Assembly: GCF_001949145.1 (NCBI RefSeq)
Contig: NW_019091359.1
Coordinates: 2,481,748 to 2,545,747 of the forward strand
Reading direction: 5' to 3'
Length of the DNA stretch: 64,000 nt
DNA from: Acanthaster planci
Taxonomy: Eukaryota > Echinodermata > Asteroidea > Valvatida > Acanthasteridae
Part shown: in pieces, positions 21,870 to 54,700 of the stretch
Position numbering within the stretch: position 1 is the first letter of the stretch
How the letters are laid out: each line of letters opens with the position of its first letter
The notes under the pieces: generated by a model
What the model was told of the DNA's origin: nothing
The model's database searches: none
What the model saw: only the letters and a program-made list of their open reading frames with translations
Program-made: the position numbers and the translations under genes

Positions 21870-24740
21870 AAATGCTGCAATATGAATCACTTTGGCTGGG
21901 TATGCAAATGCACAAAGGTACACACATACTTGCTTTCTACTTGTGGGGACTGCTCCTTTGTTGAATAAAACTTGGTAACCGTGAGCACCAAAACTTAAAA
22001 ATTGTTTTAGAGGTACCTTAAATAACCCCCCTCCCAATTTGGCTAAGATTTTCCTAATACCCAAAATGCAATCCAAACACGGGTCATTCCATAGAACGTT
22101 TCACACAACACACAGATATAACGGCACACACACACACTTACTATTCCATCATTTTCCACTTTTAATCATAATACCCATTGGATCCTTGATTTAAATTGAA
22201 GCTAAAATCTACCGAATCATCAGATGGTAAAAGCAACCAACATGGAGATGAAATGGCTCGGGATATTGGTGCTGCACACACTTCAAGTATCAGAATGTTA
22301 AATATCCAAATTGCATAAGATTTATTTAACCAAATTTTACTAGTCGATCTATTGATAACCATTTATGGCAACTTGAAAATGCTTTGGTGACACTCATCAC
22401 CTGATTTTTTGCATAATAAGTCAAAGGACAACATTCTGTGTCACTTAGTTAGTAACACTAGATGTATTTCTGCGTCATCTTTACCGATTTAACCCAAAAC
22501 AGGAAGGTGGATTACTAACAAAAGGACATTTCAGCAGAAGTAAAGACAGAATACTGGCGCTTTTTTTTTTATTCTACCAACTGTCAGTCAAAAAGTGTTT
22601 TCTTCAGTTAGTCAACTTGGTTTCCCAACTGCAGGTAAGTAAGACCCCCCCCTCAACTCCCCCTCCCTAACATCATTTAATGAAACATGCTTTTGAGAAT
22701 TTGGAATAAACCAACTTTCTGACAGTTTCACAAAACTGTCCGAAAGTACGGCCCTCACAGCTGTTACTTCAAAGTCCACACATTGCCCTTTTTAGGCCCT
22801 GAATCATGTGTTTCAGAATTCAAGAATAAGAACAGTGACAAGTAGTCCTCACCTGTTACCTAAATTAAAAAGTACCAGAAATGTCATTTAAAAGAGTATT
22901 CAAAAAAATTCTTGACAAGCTAATCAGTGAATAAATTTAAATATCAACTATGTCAGAAACGATATAACCCAGATCTTTCCCATGCATTTTCAATCAAAAG
23001 TTGTTAAAATCAGAAATGCTCTATACAGAAATCAATGAAAATGAAATGCATGTATCTAGTTTATTCTTGAACCCAAACTGGGATCATCTGATTTCAATAT
23101 GATTTTACACACACCCTGGAGAGGTAGAATCATTACAAGAAATGTGAAGTGATGCTAGCCATGAAAATCCCAAAATCAACCTCTCCAGTCATTTGCCCAC
23201 CAGGTTGGCATTTAACCACTTGCTGCCGGGTGCTTTTAAAAATGCAGTGCACACATACGAGAGATTTTCAAGATTTTCAGTTTTCAAAATTCTTCAAAAA
23301 TTCATAATTTCATTTAATGGCCATTTACACCCACACGAATGACTATTTGGTGGCTACTCTAAGTTGACAGGCAAAATTTATTGACTCCTGAGAATTTCAG
23401 CCAGGCCTGCCGCCCTGTAAAGAGAGCCCACAATTGTGAGGTAATGCATAATTTCCTTTGTCCCCAGTGAATGCGAGTGGCGTCTTTTCAAACGCGGCTG
23501 GATTAGCATGCAGGAGGGCTGTGTCACTGTGTCAATGGGGCCCTGGAGCACTTTTGTCTGTGGTGCTAATCCGCGGGCGCGCTATGCCCAAAACAGTGGT
23601 ATACTGTTTAAAAACAGTGCCAGATTACCTTCGAAAAATGCAAGTCAAAAAATGATTGCAATTCCCAGCAGCAGGTCTTTTGTTCCAAGTACTGTCTTTT
23701 ATTACACGGACCAGTTCTTTTGTCCCATTTCAGGCACCCCCGCTCTGTGTATAAACCCATGGTGCTCCAAATGGGGTTCCCCGGCAGCGAGTGGATAATC
23801 CTCACCACTCTCCATGGTTTTGGATAAAAGAGACCACTTTTAAAACCATCATTCTCTTTCCCAGAAAGGAATGCCAGTCCACCCATACCCAAACCACTGT
23901 ATCAAGATGCACAAAGTAAGGTCAAATGACTGGGGCCATCATGGCTTACCTCATTTTTGACATTACAACGCGAGGTAGAAGTCAGATGTCAAAATGTATA
24001 TTTTCATGAGCTGAAATACAACGACAGTGCAGGGACACTTTGTGACACTGCATAATAAACAATTTTGGTTTTGCGGACTGACACCAGGGAATGCATACTC
24101 ACTGCCAACACTGACACCACATGGAATAATTTGGGTATTCACCACCTACCAAGCAAACATGTAGTGGAAAACTTGTAAGGTTTAGAGAATCTCTATCTGC
24201 AAACCTTTCAACTGTGGGCGCTCCAAAAAGTTTCGCTCTGTGAAAACAAAAATGCACTGAATGCAAGCGCACTGTTACAACCAGAATGACAAGGTTTAGT
24301 CAAGTTGTGCAAAAGGAGCCCACTCAAATACCACCAAGTGTCAGTTCATGGTGTCTGCATCCAACCTGTACAGTAATCCATACCAAACCACACTGGTAAT
24401 AATCAGGACGATGAGCCACACTTACAGCTTTGCCAGCTTTCATGCAGCAGCAGAAAACAAAAAGTAGAGATTGACCGACAACCAGTGAAATGTAATAGAT
24501 ATCAAACAATATTCTTGCTGGTAACCTCTCCTTACTAAGCAAGACTTGCTCTTGTAGGCTGGTCTAATCATGGAGGAAGGACAACTGGCCCTATGGTTCA
24601 AATGTTTGGAAGGAAAGCTGTCACAATTAATGCTTTACTTAGTTTACTGTATGATTTATTAAGATTTTGTCACATTTACAATTGACTAATTTTAATTCAA
24701 TCCAAAGTGGTTTTGAACCTAATATAACGAATACTCTGTA
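21870..24740. other. Intergenic sequence between convergent NRF1 and AHCYL
   Basis: No gene is supported. A small CpG-richer patch lies at 23460-23590, and GGGTCATTCC near 22082 resembles the end of the element at 34321-34571. Confidence 0.5.
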
Positions 24741-24747
24741 ACTTCCA

Positions 24748-24870
24748 TAGAGGTTTGCATGGCTGCCATCTTGCAGGCCAGTGCTTTTGTTTCACAGGGT
24801 ACAGACAAAGGAGGTTTTCCTGAGGAACAAAAGAACTGCCCTGCAAGATGGCTACCATGCTAAGCCTCCA
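24748..24870 (-). mobile_element. Fold-back MITE, family A copy 2
   Basis: It is the reverse complement of the copy at 21028-21149 with a few substitutions and an intact stem (TGGCTGCCATCTTGCAGGCC against CCTGCAAGATGGCTACCATG). Confidence 0.75.
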
Positions 24871-26082
24871 GAGGCTTTGTGTCTTAGAAATGTTCAAAAT
24901 TTTTATAACCATGAGTTGGGTACCTTATTGCTTTTAAGAAAAGATTCCTTGTTTTTAACCAAAATGCTGCTAAAACTATGGTTGGTGGTGGACTCCTCAC
25001 AAAAGAAAAATGGATGTTCAAATAAAGGTGCAGAAAGTGTTCCTAACAACAACTAGTTCTCTTTTAACAGGAAAAACACAAGTTTAAAGAAAGGTGTAGG
25101 AGTGATCTTTGACAATTCAATAAAATGTACTACATAGAGTATTTTGGAACAAGTTGCTTTAAAGTTAAAGCATGATTGTGGTATTGAAGCAATGTTTAAT
25201 AACACACCTTTATTCCCACTGATCAGAAGTAGACCACTGATTATATTGTAACAAATACCACCACACTGTGCTAGGAAAGTAAACTAAACTACGGTAAGTT
25301 AGAAACAATATCGAAGTGAAGAGCTACTTGAGCAATATTCAGGGGTTTGCCTTAGGGCTGTGATCTGTCATTACTATGGAGGTCAAAGTTTCAAAACTAC
25401 TGAAGCTTCAGTAACTGAACCTTATGCTTTTCTCGATTCAGAAGGTGACTTTATTTCCTTAGTCTTTTAACTATCAACAAGATGCAATCAGAATCACATG
25501 CTTATTTCTCATTTATGAGACAGTGAATTCCTGATTGTTATCACTGTTGGTCCAACCAAACAATAAACAGTTGCTCAATGACAAACAAAATATAAACGAT
25601 ACGAGAAATACGTCATAATGTCAAGGAAGACAACAAAAACAGACCGTCAAAGACGTCTTCAAATTCTAACCTTTTATAAAAAAAAAATGCTTCCTTGATA
25701 GTAAGGTTTACTTTACGCTGAAAAACAGAAATACACCAACAAACTTGAACGAGATACTGCACACACTGTGATGGACTATCTTATTACCGTTTGCTGTTGA
25801 ACAGGAATGGTACTTTTTTCTGAGGTAATGTCTACAAAGTTCATGTACCGGATAATACAGGTATAATACTTTTTAAGCAATGGTCATTTTACTTGCAAAT
25901 TTTCATTTACAATGCCAGTGTCACATAAGGTAAAAAGAAGGTGCAGCTAAGATGTTCAAAATGAGACCCATGTTGCCAACTTTCATTTCCCTGATTTTGT
26001 AGTAATCAAGCAAAGCATGCTTCTTTTTTATTTGTATGAAACTGGTTTTGAAATTCTATTCCTTATCTCAGTAATTCCAAAT

Positions 26083-26375
26083 TAAGTAGGTCCTGCAAAA
26101 AGACAATGTGTCTTGTACAGACTTGCACAGAGGTGATAATGCCAATAACATGCATGTCCTCACAATGTTGAAAATGTTCTTTCTCAGTGTCAAATTTGGG
26201 TGAGATTTTGCCCAGTAGGGCAAATTTTGAGTTTAAGTAGGTTCCTACAAAAAGACAATGTGTCTTGTACAGACTTGCACAGAAGTGACAATGCTAATAA
26301 CATGCATGTCCACACAATGTTGAAAATGCTCTTTCTCAGTGTCAATCTTTCCGTGAGATTTTGCCCAATCTTGAC
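26083..26375 (+). repeat. Tandem duplication, unit about 149 bases
   Basis: The block from TTAAGTAGG through AAAAAGACAATGTGTCTTG and on to GTGAGATTTTGCCCA is repeated back to back at 26083 and 26232. The copies differ by scattered substitutions and a small indel. Confidence 0.85.
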
Positions 26376-26379
26376 AAGG

Positions 26380-28950
26380 GATGCTTGCGTTAGAATCGTT
26401 TAGGCCCAATGTCGTGATATTGCTGTCCGCATAAATGTAAGTGTTGGTGCAATCTTGACTGTGGAAGTCAGCAGAATGTTACTACAAAGGGTGCTTTACA
26501 GGGAGAGTAGAGAGAAATGTTGCCTTGCTTTGTCAACACAAGGTTTACACAACTTGCATTATACCGACCAGTTTCCTTTTAGTACCACACAAACACGAGT
26601 ATGACACAGAACATTCACTGTCAAGTTCACCGGAATGTGCACAAAAACACAGCATCTATGCACAGGAACAAGGGAGCAGGAATAGAGGAATGCCACTCAA
26701 GGAGCCTAAACTGTTGAAGGGGCAGTTCCACTATGAGTGGCACATACTTTCTGCTAATGAGCCAGTTCGGTTAAGTCTAGAAGGTCAGATCATTTGAGAA
26801 CAAAGCTCCTGACATCATACCGGCTCAAATGTCTTCAGTGCATGGGAGTCAACAGACAGCCGCCACAATTCTGCTGGCCTCGCACACACGTTTACTCAAT
26901 TTCCCAAATACCTACAACATGCTTCATTGGGAGCATGCACAGTTGAACTACCAAACTGGATCACTGCCAAACTTGCTATGACATTGGGCATAGCATTTTA
27001 GCTCTTTTAGCTCATACTACAATTTCATTCAACTCACAAATGACTTTTCCCCCCTTTTCCAGCCTACCCATTGACTAAAACTCAAACATAGGCGGTCCTG
27101 TCAACAAATATGTCAGACATACATGAAGCCAACACACGTCTATTTATTAATGCCCTATGAGAACTAACGAAGATCAGACCAAGGTTTGATGTAGAAGAAA
27201 AGTCAGCTAAATACAAGATGGGTTTACTGCTTGGAGTCAATTTTCCTTCACATTTGTAAATAGCCAATCACTATTAGACGGATACGCCTAGCTAAAAATA
27301 TGTTTGATTTGTACATGCAAATCTGTGCACCTCTAAACACACTCACTGTATTCAACAATTCTTGAACGCTTTGGGCAGGGAGGAAACTTCTTTAGAAATG
27401 TATCGGTTGTATCAACATGCAGGTGGATGTAAGTTTAGGACTACTTCTTTTAGGGCAAAAGGGGTTGAAGTCACGACTTTTATCCAGGTGAAAACCTACA
27501 GTTCCACTTCAGAGTAAACCACCGCACATACGCTGTATCTAACAGATTCTTTCCTGAACATCCTGGCCAATTTTTGGCTCAAAGCATAGTTTCCACATAT
27601 TGAATGAATACTTAGAACCAACCAGCGTTAACTGATGCAAACTGTGTGTGATGTGGTTTGTGTCAACTTCAGAGTATTGCTTCTGTTTTCAACATGTACA
27701 AAAAAGTCTGGCACACATCCAAAAGCCTCACTACACGGAACCTAGCCCCCACAAAAAAAAATGTGTCTAACTGCACAAGTGCATTATCTCACTTCTTGCC
27801 TTTGCGCAAAGCGGTTGCCACATGCTTAGAGTCATTCCTTTAACATCGGAAAAGAATAGTCAAGTCAAACTAGGTCAGTTATAATATGGTTTTTCTAAAG
27901 AAACAGCGGCTCTTTCAGCTCTACCACAAAAACAATCCTCGCCAAAAAGTCAAGCCCAATTTCTCTTTACACAGATTTACACTTAATATAATCTTTTTTT
28001 CCTCTTCACAAATTTGGTATTATTCACATTATTTAATCATTTTCATTATTATCCATTCTCTCCTTTTATTTCTTAATAAATTACTGACAGTTCCGTTTAT
28101 ATGCTTTTCTTTCCTTCTTTTTTTTTGTTGTTACCTGGATGCTACAGTAGTCAGTCTGTTGACAATGTTACTCGTTCGTCTTTTAACAGGCTTGTCCTCA
28201 AAACGATGGATTCATCTCAGACTTTTAATACCTATGGAGAGATAACACATGCTCGTCAGTATCACCAATTAGACTACAGCCTTGTCAATCTCACTTTTCC
28301 TCAGGCATAAGTTCCAGTCTAAAACTCAAACAGGAATCTGTGTTGGGATTGAGTCCTTTTTAAGGATGATTTGAGTCAAATCTGATCAATAAACCTCTGC
28401 TGGCTTAGTACTTTCAACAAGGAATAAACTGTGTGCTTGCACCTGCAAGATATCACAGGTCTGCAGGAAATGTTGGGAAAAGAAGGCGGACTAGGCCTTA
28501 CACTTCTTTCTTGGTCCTTTTGCAATACTTGGAACATTTTTACAATCTAAATCCTATAATTTCTACTGAATATGGGAAGTTTGAGTGCGTTTATTAGGCT
28601 TAACTGAGCCACTAACATCAGGCAGAGCCGCAGTAAGCTGAAGTCTTGTTCCTGTATCTATTTTCTTACGTTTCACTTAGAAGGTAATGCCGATAAGGCT
28701 AATACTACTAGAAAACTGAACTAGGCCAAATAACCTGCACAAAGTTCACAGTGAGCAACGATAACATCTTCCTTTCATGGGCAAGCAGGTAAACTTTGCG
28801 ATAATTGAGCTACGGCCGTATTTTTTCACACAACGCCAAGGTTCAGATCTGACGTACCAACAACAAGAGGTGTTCTCTGAAGCATACAGCAAACCTCGCC
28901 TTGAGATCAGTACCTGGTACACCTGACCCTGACCTACGACCTCATTGTCA
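26380..28950 (-). other. AHCYL 3' flank or 3' UTR
   Basis: No family-supported exon apart from a possible terminal mini-exon at 28225-28231. If that exon is real, the AHCYL 3' UTR runs leftwards from it. Confidence 0.4.
28225..28231 (-). CDS. Candidate terminal mini-exon of AHCYL (completes ...YYRY)
   Basis: The exon ending at 28963 stops at PNYY plus AG and a good donor (AG|GTCAGT). Animal AHCYL proteins end NYYRY. The minus strand here reads TTATCTCTCCATAG|GTATTAA, which would supply the last base of Arg, then Tyr and a stop. A seven-base match in several kilobases could be chance. The alternative is read-through at 28963 to YYRSV and a TAA at 28953-28955. Confidence 0.35.
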
Positions 28951-28955
28951 CATTA

Positions 28956-48192
<19,237 letters not shown>

Positions 48193-51100
48193 AACATCCC
48201 TCGTTGCACGGGCAAAGGATCAGAACCAATGATCACCAAGACGGTGGACAGAGAATGCTGTTGCTTAGCAACGTTTCTTGCTGTTATGGACAAAACTCTT
48301 GACAGCAGAATTTTTTTCAGTACATGTATGTGCTTAGGAAAGGCTAAAAGAATTATATTGCCAGAAGTTGTTATCAGAGAGCACTCTCACATGAGCTCCA
48401 GAATTCTGACCTTGCAGGGAGACCAACAGTCACCAGCATCACTGAGAATGAACATCAAGGCAATGACCACTCTAATTCCCAGGACCGAAGACCAAGATCT
48501 TTGCCTCGTCTCTACTCTGAAGCTAAGATGCCAAACCAACATGAAATTTGATGCAGTTCTTTTTTTAATTCAGCCAGATCTACAGATCACTTCCGGGCCC
48601 GTATCATGAGATCCACCAATCCCGTAGGCATCTCAAACATCTTTGCAGGTATACTGATCAGGAAGATACAAGCTCTGCCAGGCAAATGATGTTGCAATCT
48701 GATGTGACAGTAGCCAGAAGGGGCGCAAGAAAAAAAAAAAGTCAGATTTGGTTCCTGATCCTCGTCCCCCTTTTTCATCCACACAAATATACAATGATTG
48801 CAAGATTGATGCATTCCGAATACCAAGGGCTGGGAACTGTAGACATTTCAACCGTGTTCTGGGCAGAGGAGGTTCTGGAATTCACAAAACAAACAACTGC
48901 ATTTCTCTCAAGATCTCACGCCAACAACAGTGATGATCAGCAAGGGCTCATATTTTAGGTTCTGACAAGAAAATATTTACAACTGATGAAGTGATACAAG
49001 AAACACAGGCAGGCTCATGGGCAAAGGTCGTAAATTATTATTTGAACCTTCCCAAAGTGGGCTCAACTCTGTGTTAAGAAAGATGCAACACGAAAATAGT
49101 TTATTGTAGGTGTCAGGAATGGATCTAGAGGGGAGTGTTGCCAACAATCCCCTCTCTGACACAAAAAAAGAATAAATAAATGAAATAACAATTATAGCAG
49201 TGATAAAAACGACAAAATCCAGTAAGGGCTATTATTTGTGAATCAGTAATAATGTAAACGCATTACGTACATGTACCAGTATGTGTCTGCTTGTCTACAA
49301 GAATTGAAACTTTTTAAAAAGTCAGAGGGACGTGACCTCCCTCCCCCCAAAAAAATTGTGGATCCGTCCCCGGGTGGTTGCCATATTTTTCAGCACAGAT
49401 GTGCATTTACAGGTGCACAAACTCTTGCAATGTACAATTGCATTTACTGCAGACTTCATACTGGGCTATACAAGTACACGCTACATGAGCCGTTTTCCAA
49501 AACCCAACTTCGTCTCCATCTCGGGCTTCATTCCCGAACTGTGGGCCTGAAGCGTTTAAATTACATTGGATTACTGTAAAGTTTGGCTTTCTTGCATCTT
49601 TTTTGATGTTCCGTGGCACTATTAGACTGATTACTGCGCTTACAGCTTCAAAGTCAGCTAGTAAAAAAAAACAGTTGAAGCCTGAGACAGAGCCGAGGTC
49701 GAGTATTGGAAAACGGCCACGTACTTCGATATCCACATGCAAACCACAAGTGCGTGGAGTCAAACAGACAGAGATATTATATTACAACAAGTAAATATAC
49801 AGGTAATGTGTACCTGTTTGTGTTGTGCAGTAGGATTTCATGATAAATTACAGGGTTAAAGGTCTAGTCTGTCATTTTTACCAGCTATTCAAAACAGAAC
49901 TGAGAGTGAGAAAAGGTTTACAGGTACACTTTGAGGGATAGATCTCCTCCATCAGCCTGGTGGTTGTGAAATGAACTGAGGATAACCGGAACTTGACGTT
50001 TCAACCTGGATGCTCTCGTCATCCTGAAAACCTTCTCTCAGTCTAGCGTCCACCACACTGAGTTTCTTATCTTTACTTTCAAAATATACCGGTAACTGAC
50101 AAAATTGTAGTTGAAAAGCATACTTGGTTCCCTGTGAAATCATTCTTTCTGGTAAGCTGTTCTTTGAACATAACAGTGAAAGAAAGCCATTTTCAATGAT
50201 GCGTCTAAACATGCAGTTTTGGAAATTGCCACCCTGGTAGTTTGTTTTTAATTTGGAAAAGCATACGCAATCATCAAGACGACGTGCACAATTATTAGTA
50301 TTCGTTGGTTCAGTGTGCATCACTGCGTAGCTGCATTTGGCTGAATGAGAATTTGTTCAGGATGCTGAATACGCCACACAGTTCAAACATCGGCAATTTC
50401 TGATTTGAAATCAAGCTACTCAAATATTGTTTTTCTCACACTATACAGCATTCAATGAGCTAACACTTCATCTGATTCACGTTAGTTTTTAGGCACCTTT
50501 TTGTTGATTTTGAGCACATACAGGACAGAAGAAAGTAATACATGTACAAATGATGGGCTGCACCTTCAAGAGGAAATACTGAAGCCATGATGTAGCTACA
50601 CATGTACCTGGAGTCTGTAGTTTTGTCCTATGTACAAGGTACACTGATAGCCACGGTCATGCTTTTATTCCATGTGCTATTTCAATGTACATGTATGTAA
50701 ACTGTCCTTGACTAGTATGCAAAAACAATGGCCTTTACTAGGGAAATGCCACAGCTACATGGAATTCCATTCCACATTCTGAAAGATACCGGGTACCAAA
50801 AGGGGTACCGGCTACAATTCCATATTCCATGGAATTACTGTATCAGTACTTGTGGCCAAATGTCTTATATGTTCACTTTCATAATTAAAGGTGCATTTTT
50901 AAAGCCCTATATGTATCTCCTGAAGTACATGTCCGATCCGGTTCAAATCTTCCACATATATTGAGATGGGAGTGCTTTAGAGGAATTTTGACCTCATGTG
51001 ATAATAACGTCATCAGGAGACAAGTCACGTGACATTAAAGGTGCACTGTTTATAAAGCCCTATATCTCCTGAAGTACATATCTGTATACATCCCATTGAT

Positions 51101-51463
51101 TTCAAACGTTGCCGATAACAAGGACAGGAAGGGTTCTAGACAAAAATGTACCTGATGCGATGATAACATCATCAGATGAGGAGTCAAATTACATTTTACA
51201 TTTTATGTATTTCCTGAAGTACATGCCTGATTGGGTTGAAACCTTGGACCCAAATGGTCGAAGTTTCAACTGATTTTATAAAATGTCCAATGCCTACTTT
51301 TAAAACCTTTGAATAACAAGCAGAACAGTCTCCCACAGAATCTCTACTTTATCTCGTTAATGGTGCACTGTACAGTGTATGTTCATTAAGTTAAACAACA
51401 TTCTTGCCTGTCTAGAGCATGCAAGATTTCTGCTACTTTAATCAAATCTTCTCCCAACCTTAC

Positions 51464-51778
51464 CTCTTTACCACCTGCTTCCTTCTGTTTACTCTTGTTT
51501 TTGTTGTTGGCTGAATCGTTGCCTTCCAGTACACTGTTGGCCATGTGTTCCTCTGGTATTCTATTTTTAGCCGTTCCAGTCTCCCTGTCCACTTTGTCCA
51601 CCTCTGTCCCAAGGTGCACCTCAAAGGTGTCACCATTTTTACCTCCATCTGTTGTCACGGCCCCTTCCAGATGGTTTTCTCCCAACCCCTCTGGGCCACC
51701 ATCGGCTATTTTTGTCTGGATGTGATCCACGTTTACCTCCATTCTTCTTGGATTCAGCCCAAAAGATAAAAGCCCCAA
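51464..51778 (-). CDS. Candidate long alternative first coding exon of AHCYL (isoform B, up to 105 codons)
   Basis: An uninterrupted acidic, Gly/Asn/Lys-rich frame (second Met at MEVNVDHIQ) ends KEAGGKE at a GTAAGG donor in phase 0. Joined to the next exon it reads GGKE-ISFKTTG. Human AHCYL2 has a comparable long disordered N-terminus ending KKQ-IQFAD at the same junction, so this is a good candidate for the long isoform. If true the protein is about 592 residues. A second frame at 51639-51854 overlaps it on the same strand. Confidence 0.45.
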
Positions 51779-54700
51779 AGACTGTGGCGACGAGAACTCT
51801 CCAAAACAGACTTGCCAAGCCCCAGCGAGATGGCCTAAGTAGACGAGAGATCACTAATTACTCAACCAGTTCCCCCGGCCCCGCTGAAGTCAGATCCTGT
51901 CATGTGGGGAAGGCAGTGATATCATGTGGGTACGTGAAGGTCCAGGGTGGCGCTGTCAGTCTCCCATAAAATAAAAATTAAAAAAACCCACAAGATTTTG
52001 GGTTGACCTTTACTAGGAGGATGGGAACCTACACAGTCATTTCTGGCAGGATTATGACTGTTCTTCCCGGTCAACAAGAGCAGTCAGCCCCTCTACACTT
52101 TAAAGCTCTTGCACATGTACACTTATCTTTTGTATCTGTCTGAATTCAACGAGAGTCAAAACTATCCAGCATCAGAAGCATGGAATTTCTCCTCAAAAGC
52201 TGTTCCAACTCAAAACATGAAATTAAGAAAAAACTCAAGACTTGCAGAAGATCACAGAAACAATTACCCAACGTAACTGCTATTCCACCGACCATTTTCA
52301 GCTAAAATAGCTGTAAGTGCAACCTCATATAATTTTCAAAAACTAAGTAGTCAATAATACAACATGTCCCAAAGTAAACATTGGCAAAAAACACCATTCA
52401 AAGCCTTATAAACACTTAAGAGGGAATTAATTTTCTTTGACTGGGCATAATAATTTTTGTGTGTGTCGTGTACACTTTGTAATAAGATGCCACCTTTAGT
52501 TACAGAGAATCAAGTTAACATGTAACAAGAGTCTTTTATTGAGGAAAGAACGACACACAACTTCCAAGCTGGAAAGCTACAAATATACACGTAGCTACAT
52601 GTACACGATGTGGGCATAGAGATTATTCACTTGGCAACAAGCTGTTACCAACTCAAATCTCATTCTGTATTGCTTGTAACTGGTGCCCACCTTGATTTAC
52701 GCCTGATTTACTCATTTGCTGAGCAGTGATTTCTTCACTTAGCCTTCCCAAACAAAATGAGTAAATGGGTACAAGCAAGTTACTGGAAGAGGAGCGTCCC
52801 TTTAATTTATCCAGAGACCACCAATGAGTCACATCCTGAGTTATGGCAAGCTCCAATGCAATCCAGCGGAAATGATTACTTGCAGTGAGTTAGCCAGGGG
52901 TCTGGGGTGTACATGTGAGTTCAAGTCATGGGTAGGGAAGGTCACATTTGAGACAGGACTTAACCCTTGTTCTCCTGAACGCCTCTGCAGACTGTACTTT
53001 CCCCTCTTGCTGAGCAAACCCCGAGTTCTTCTATATTTCAACAGCGTCCTCTTATGTTGACAGAGCAGGGAAATATTACACTGGGGCTTGCCTCAGAATC
53101 ATGCTTCACGTTTAAACTGTTTGCTCTTGTCAAGATACGCTCTTATACTGTGTTTATGCATGGACACTCAGTGAAAGACTAGATGCAGGCAAGTTGGTTT
53201 CCACATCCAATCAGTGTAGCAGAACTAGCCTTGCTGGGTAACATCTAAAAGTCTTGGCTATGGCTGGCAAAGACATGTGCATCTATGAAAGCCAGTGACT
53301 AAATGTAAATGTGGCTGCAACCACTTCACATAGACATACATGTATGTGTGTTGTCATCGGCCATAGTGATGCACGTATCACGTACATCACTGATGCATCA
53401 ATAAGCTCAGACAAGGAGGATGCAGAAAACTCTCCAACGGCTGCAACAAATCCTTCTACACAAATTCTCCTCTCAGGGTAATCATGCTTTTATGCTTAAT
53501 CCACTGAATCTGGAAGCCAGTAAGTCCCTACAGGAATTTTCTTAACCAGTAAGCAGGCTCCAGTAAGCCAATTTGTTACTACAAAAGGGCAAGGTTTTTC
53601 GAGAACAAAGAATCTGATGTCATGTTAGCGTAAGATTTTGCTTATCCGCCAGACAATACCCTTTGGTGGCCTGACTCCCAGACTACTACCAATAGCTCAA
53701 ATGTTCACTACATGTGAGTCTGCGTACATGTACGGCTTACCTGATAAGGTCAACCTCACATACATGCATATTGACATTCTAAAATGATCTGTGACGGGCT
53801 TTATTTCGTGCCTACTGAAATGGCTCACGGATGAAATCTCTCTGTTATTTCTTCCATCCATTGATTGCGTACCAGTACTAAGCAACTTTTGGCACTTCGA
53901 CCTTCAAAGAGTTCAGCTACATGTATTTGCATATTAGAGAACGTTAGCAAACCAATTTTTCGACACAAATCAAGACCTATAAGCTTTCACTGACCATGAG
54001 GGTATTCCATGGTACATGTAACAGTACCTACACTTCTTCCTACATGTTATACATGTATTCCAAGAAAGTGTACAGGTTACATCTACAGTGCACTTCCCTA
54101 CATGTACTTGTAGTTTCTGTTTTCTGGTCAGTGATTAAAGATGACTGGAGGCTACTGGAAATTGACTGGGGCGACTACAGTCTATAAATAGAAGCTATAA
54201 TAAGGGGTTTTGTTCAGTTGTGGTCTTGAGTGCACAAATCAGCTGGCACTGTCTGTGCATGGCTGCATGCATCTCTCATTCAAATGTACATGCAACAGCA
54301 GTTCACAAGAATATATTGTATGTACCTCCTCTGCAACAGAAAAAAAGGAACGGGCTGAAATGAAATAAACCGCATTCAAGAACCTAACGGCATGAACGGT
54401 ATACATGCATTTCCTACAAAGGAAACATCCCTTGAGATGGTGAAGAAAGACGTTGGATACCCATGGGTGTTCTCCGCACCATATTTAAAGGCACTTTTTG
54501 GCTTCATGGATAGAATGGGTCGTTGCGGTTCAAACCCACAGGGAGAGAGAACTGTAGAAGAACTCGTCTCAAGTTCCTCCATTGCCAAGAAATCCAGAAG
54601 GATGAGTGGCATTAAAGGTAAAGGAGCCAGTGAAAAATGCATCTGCAAATGGAAAGTTACAAGGAACGTCTCTGGCACACATGTATGATGTGTGTACCGG

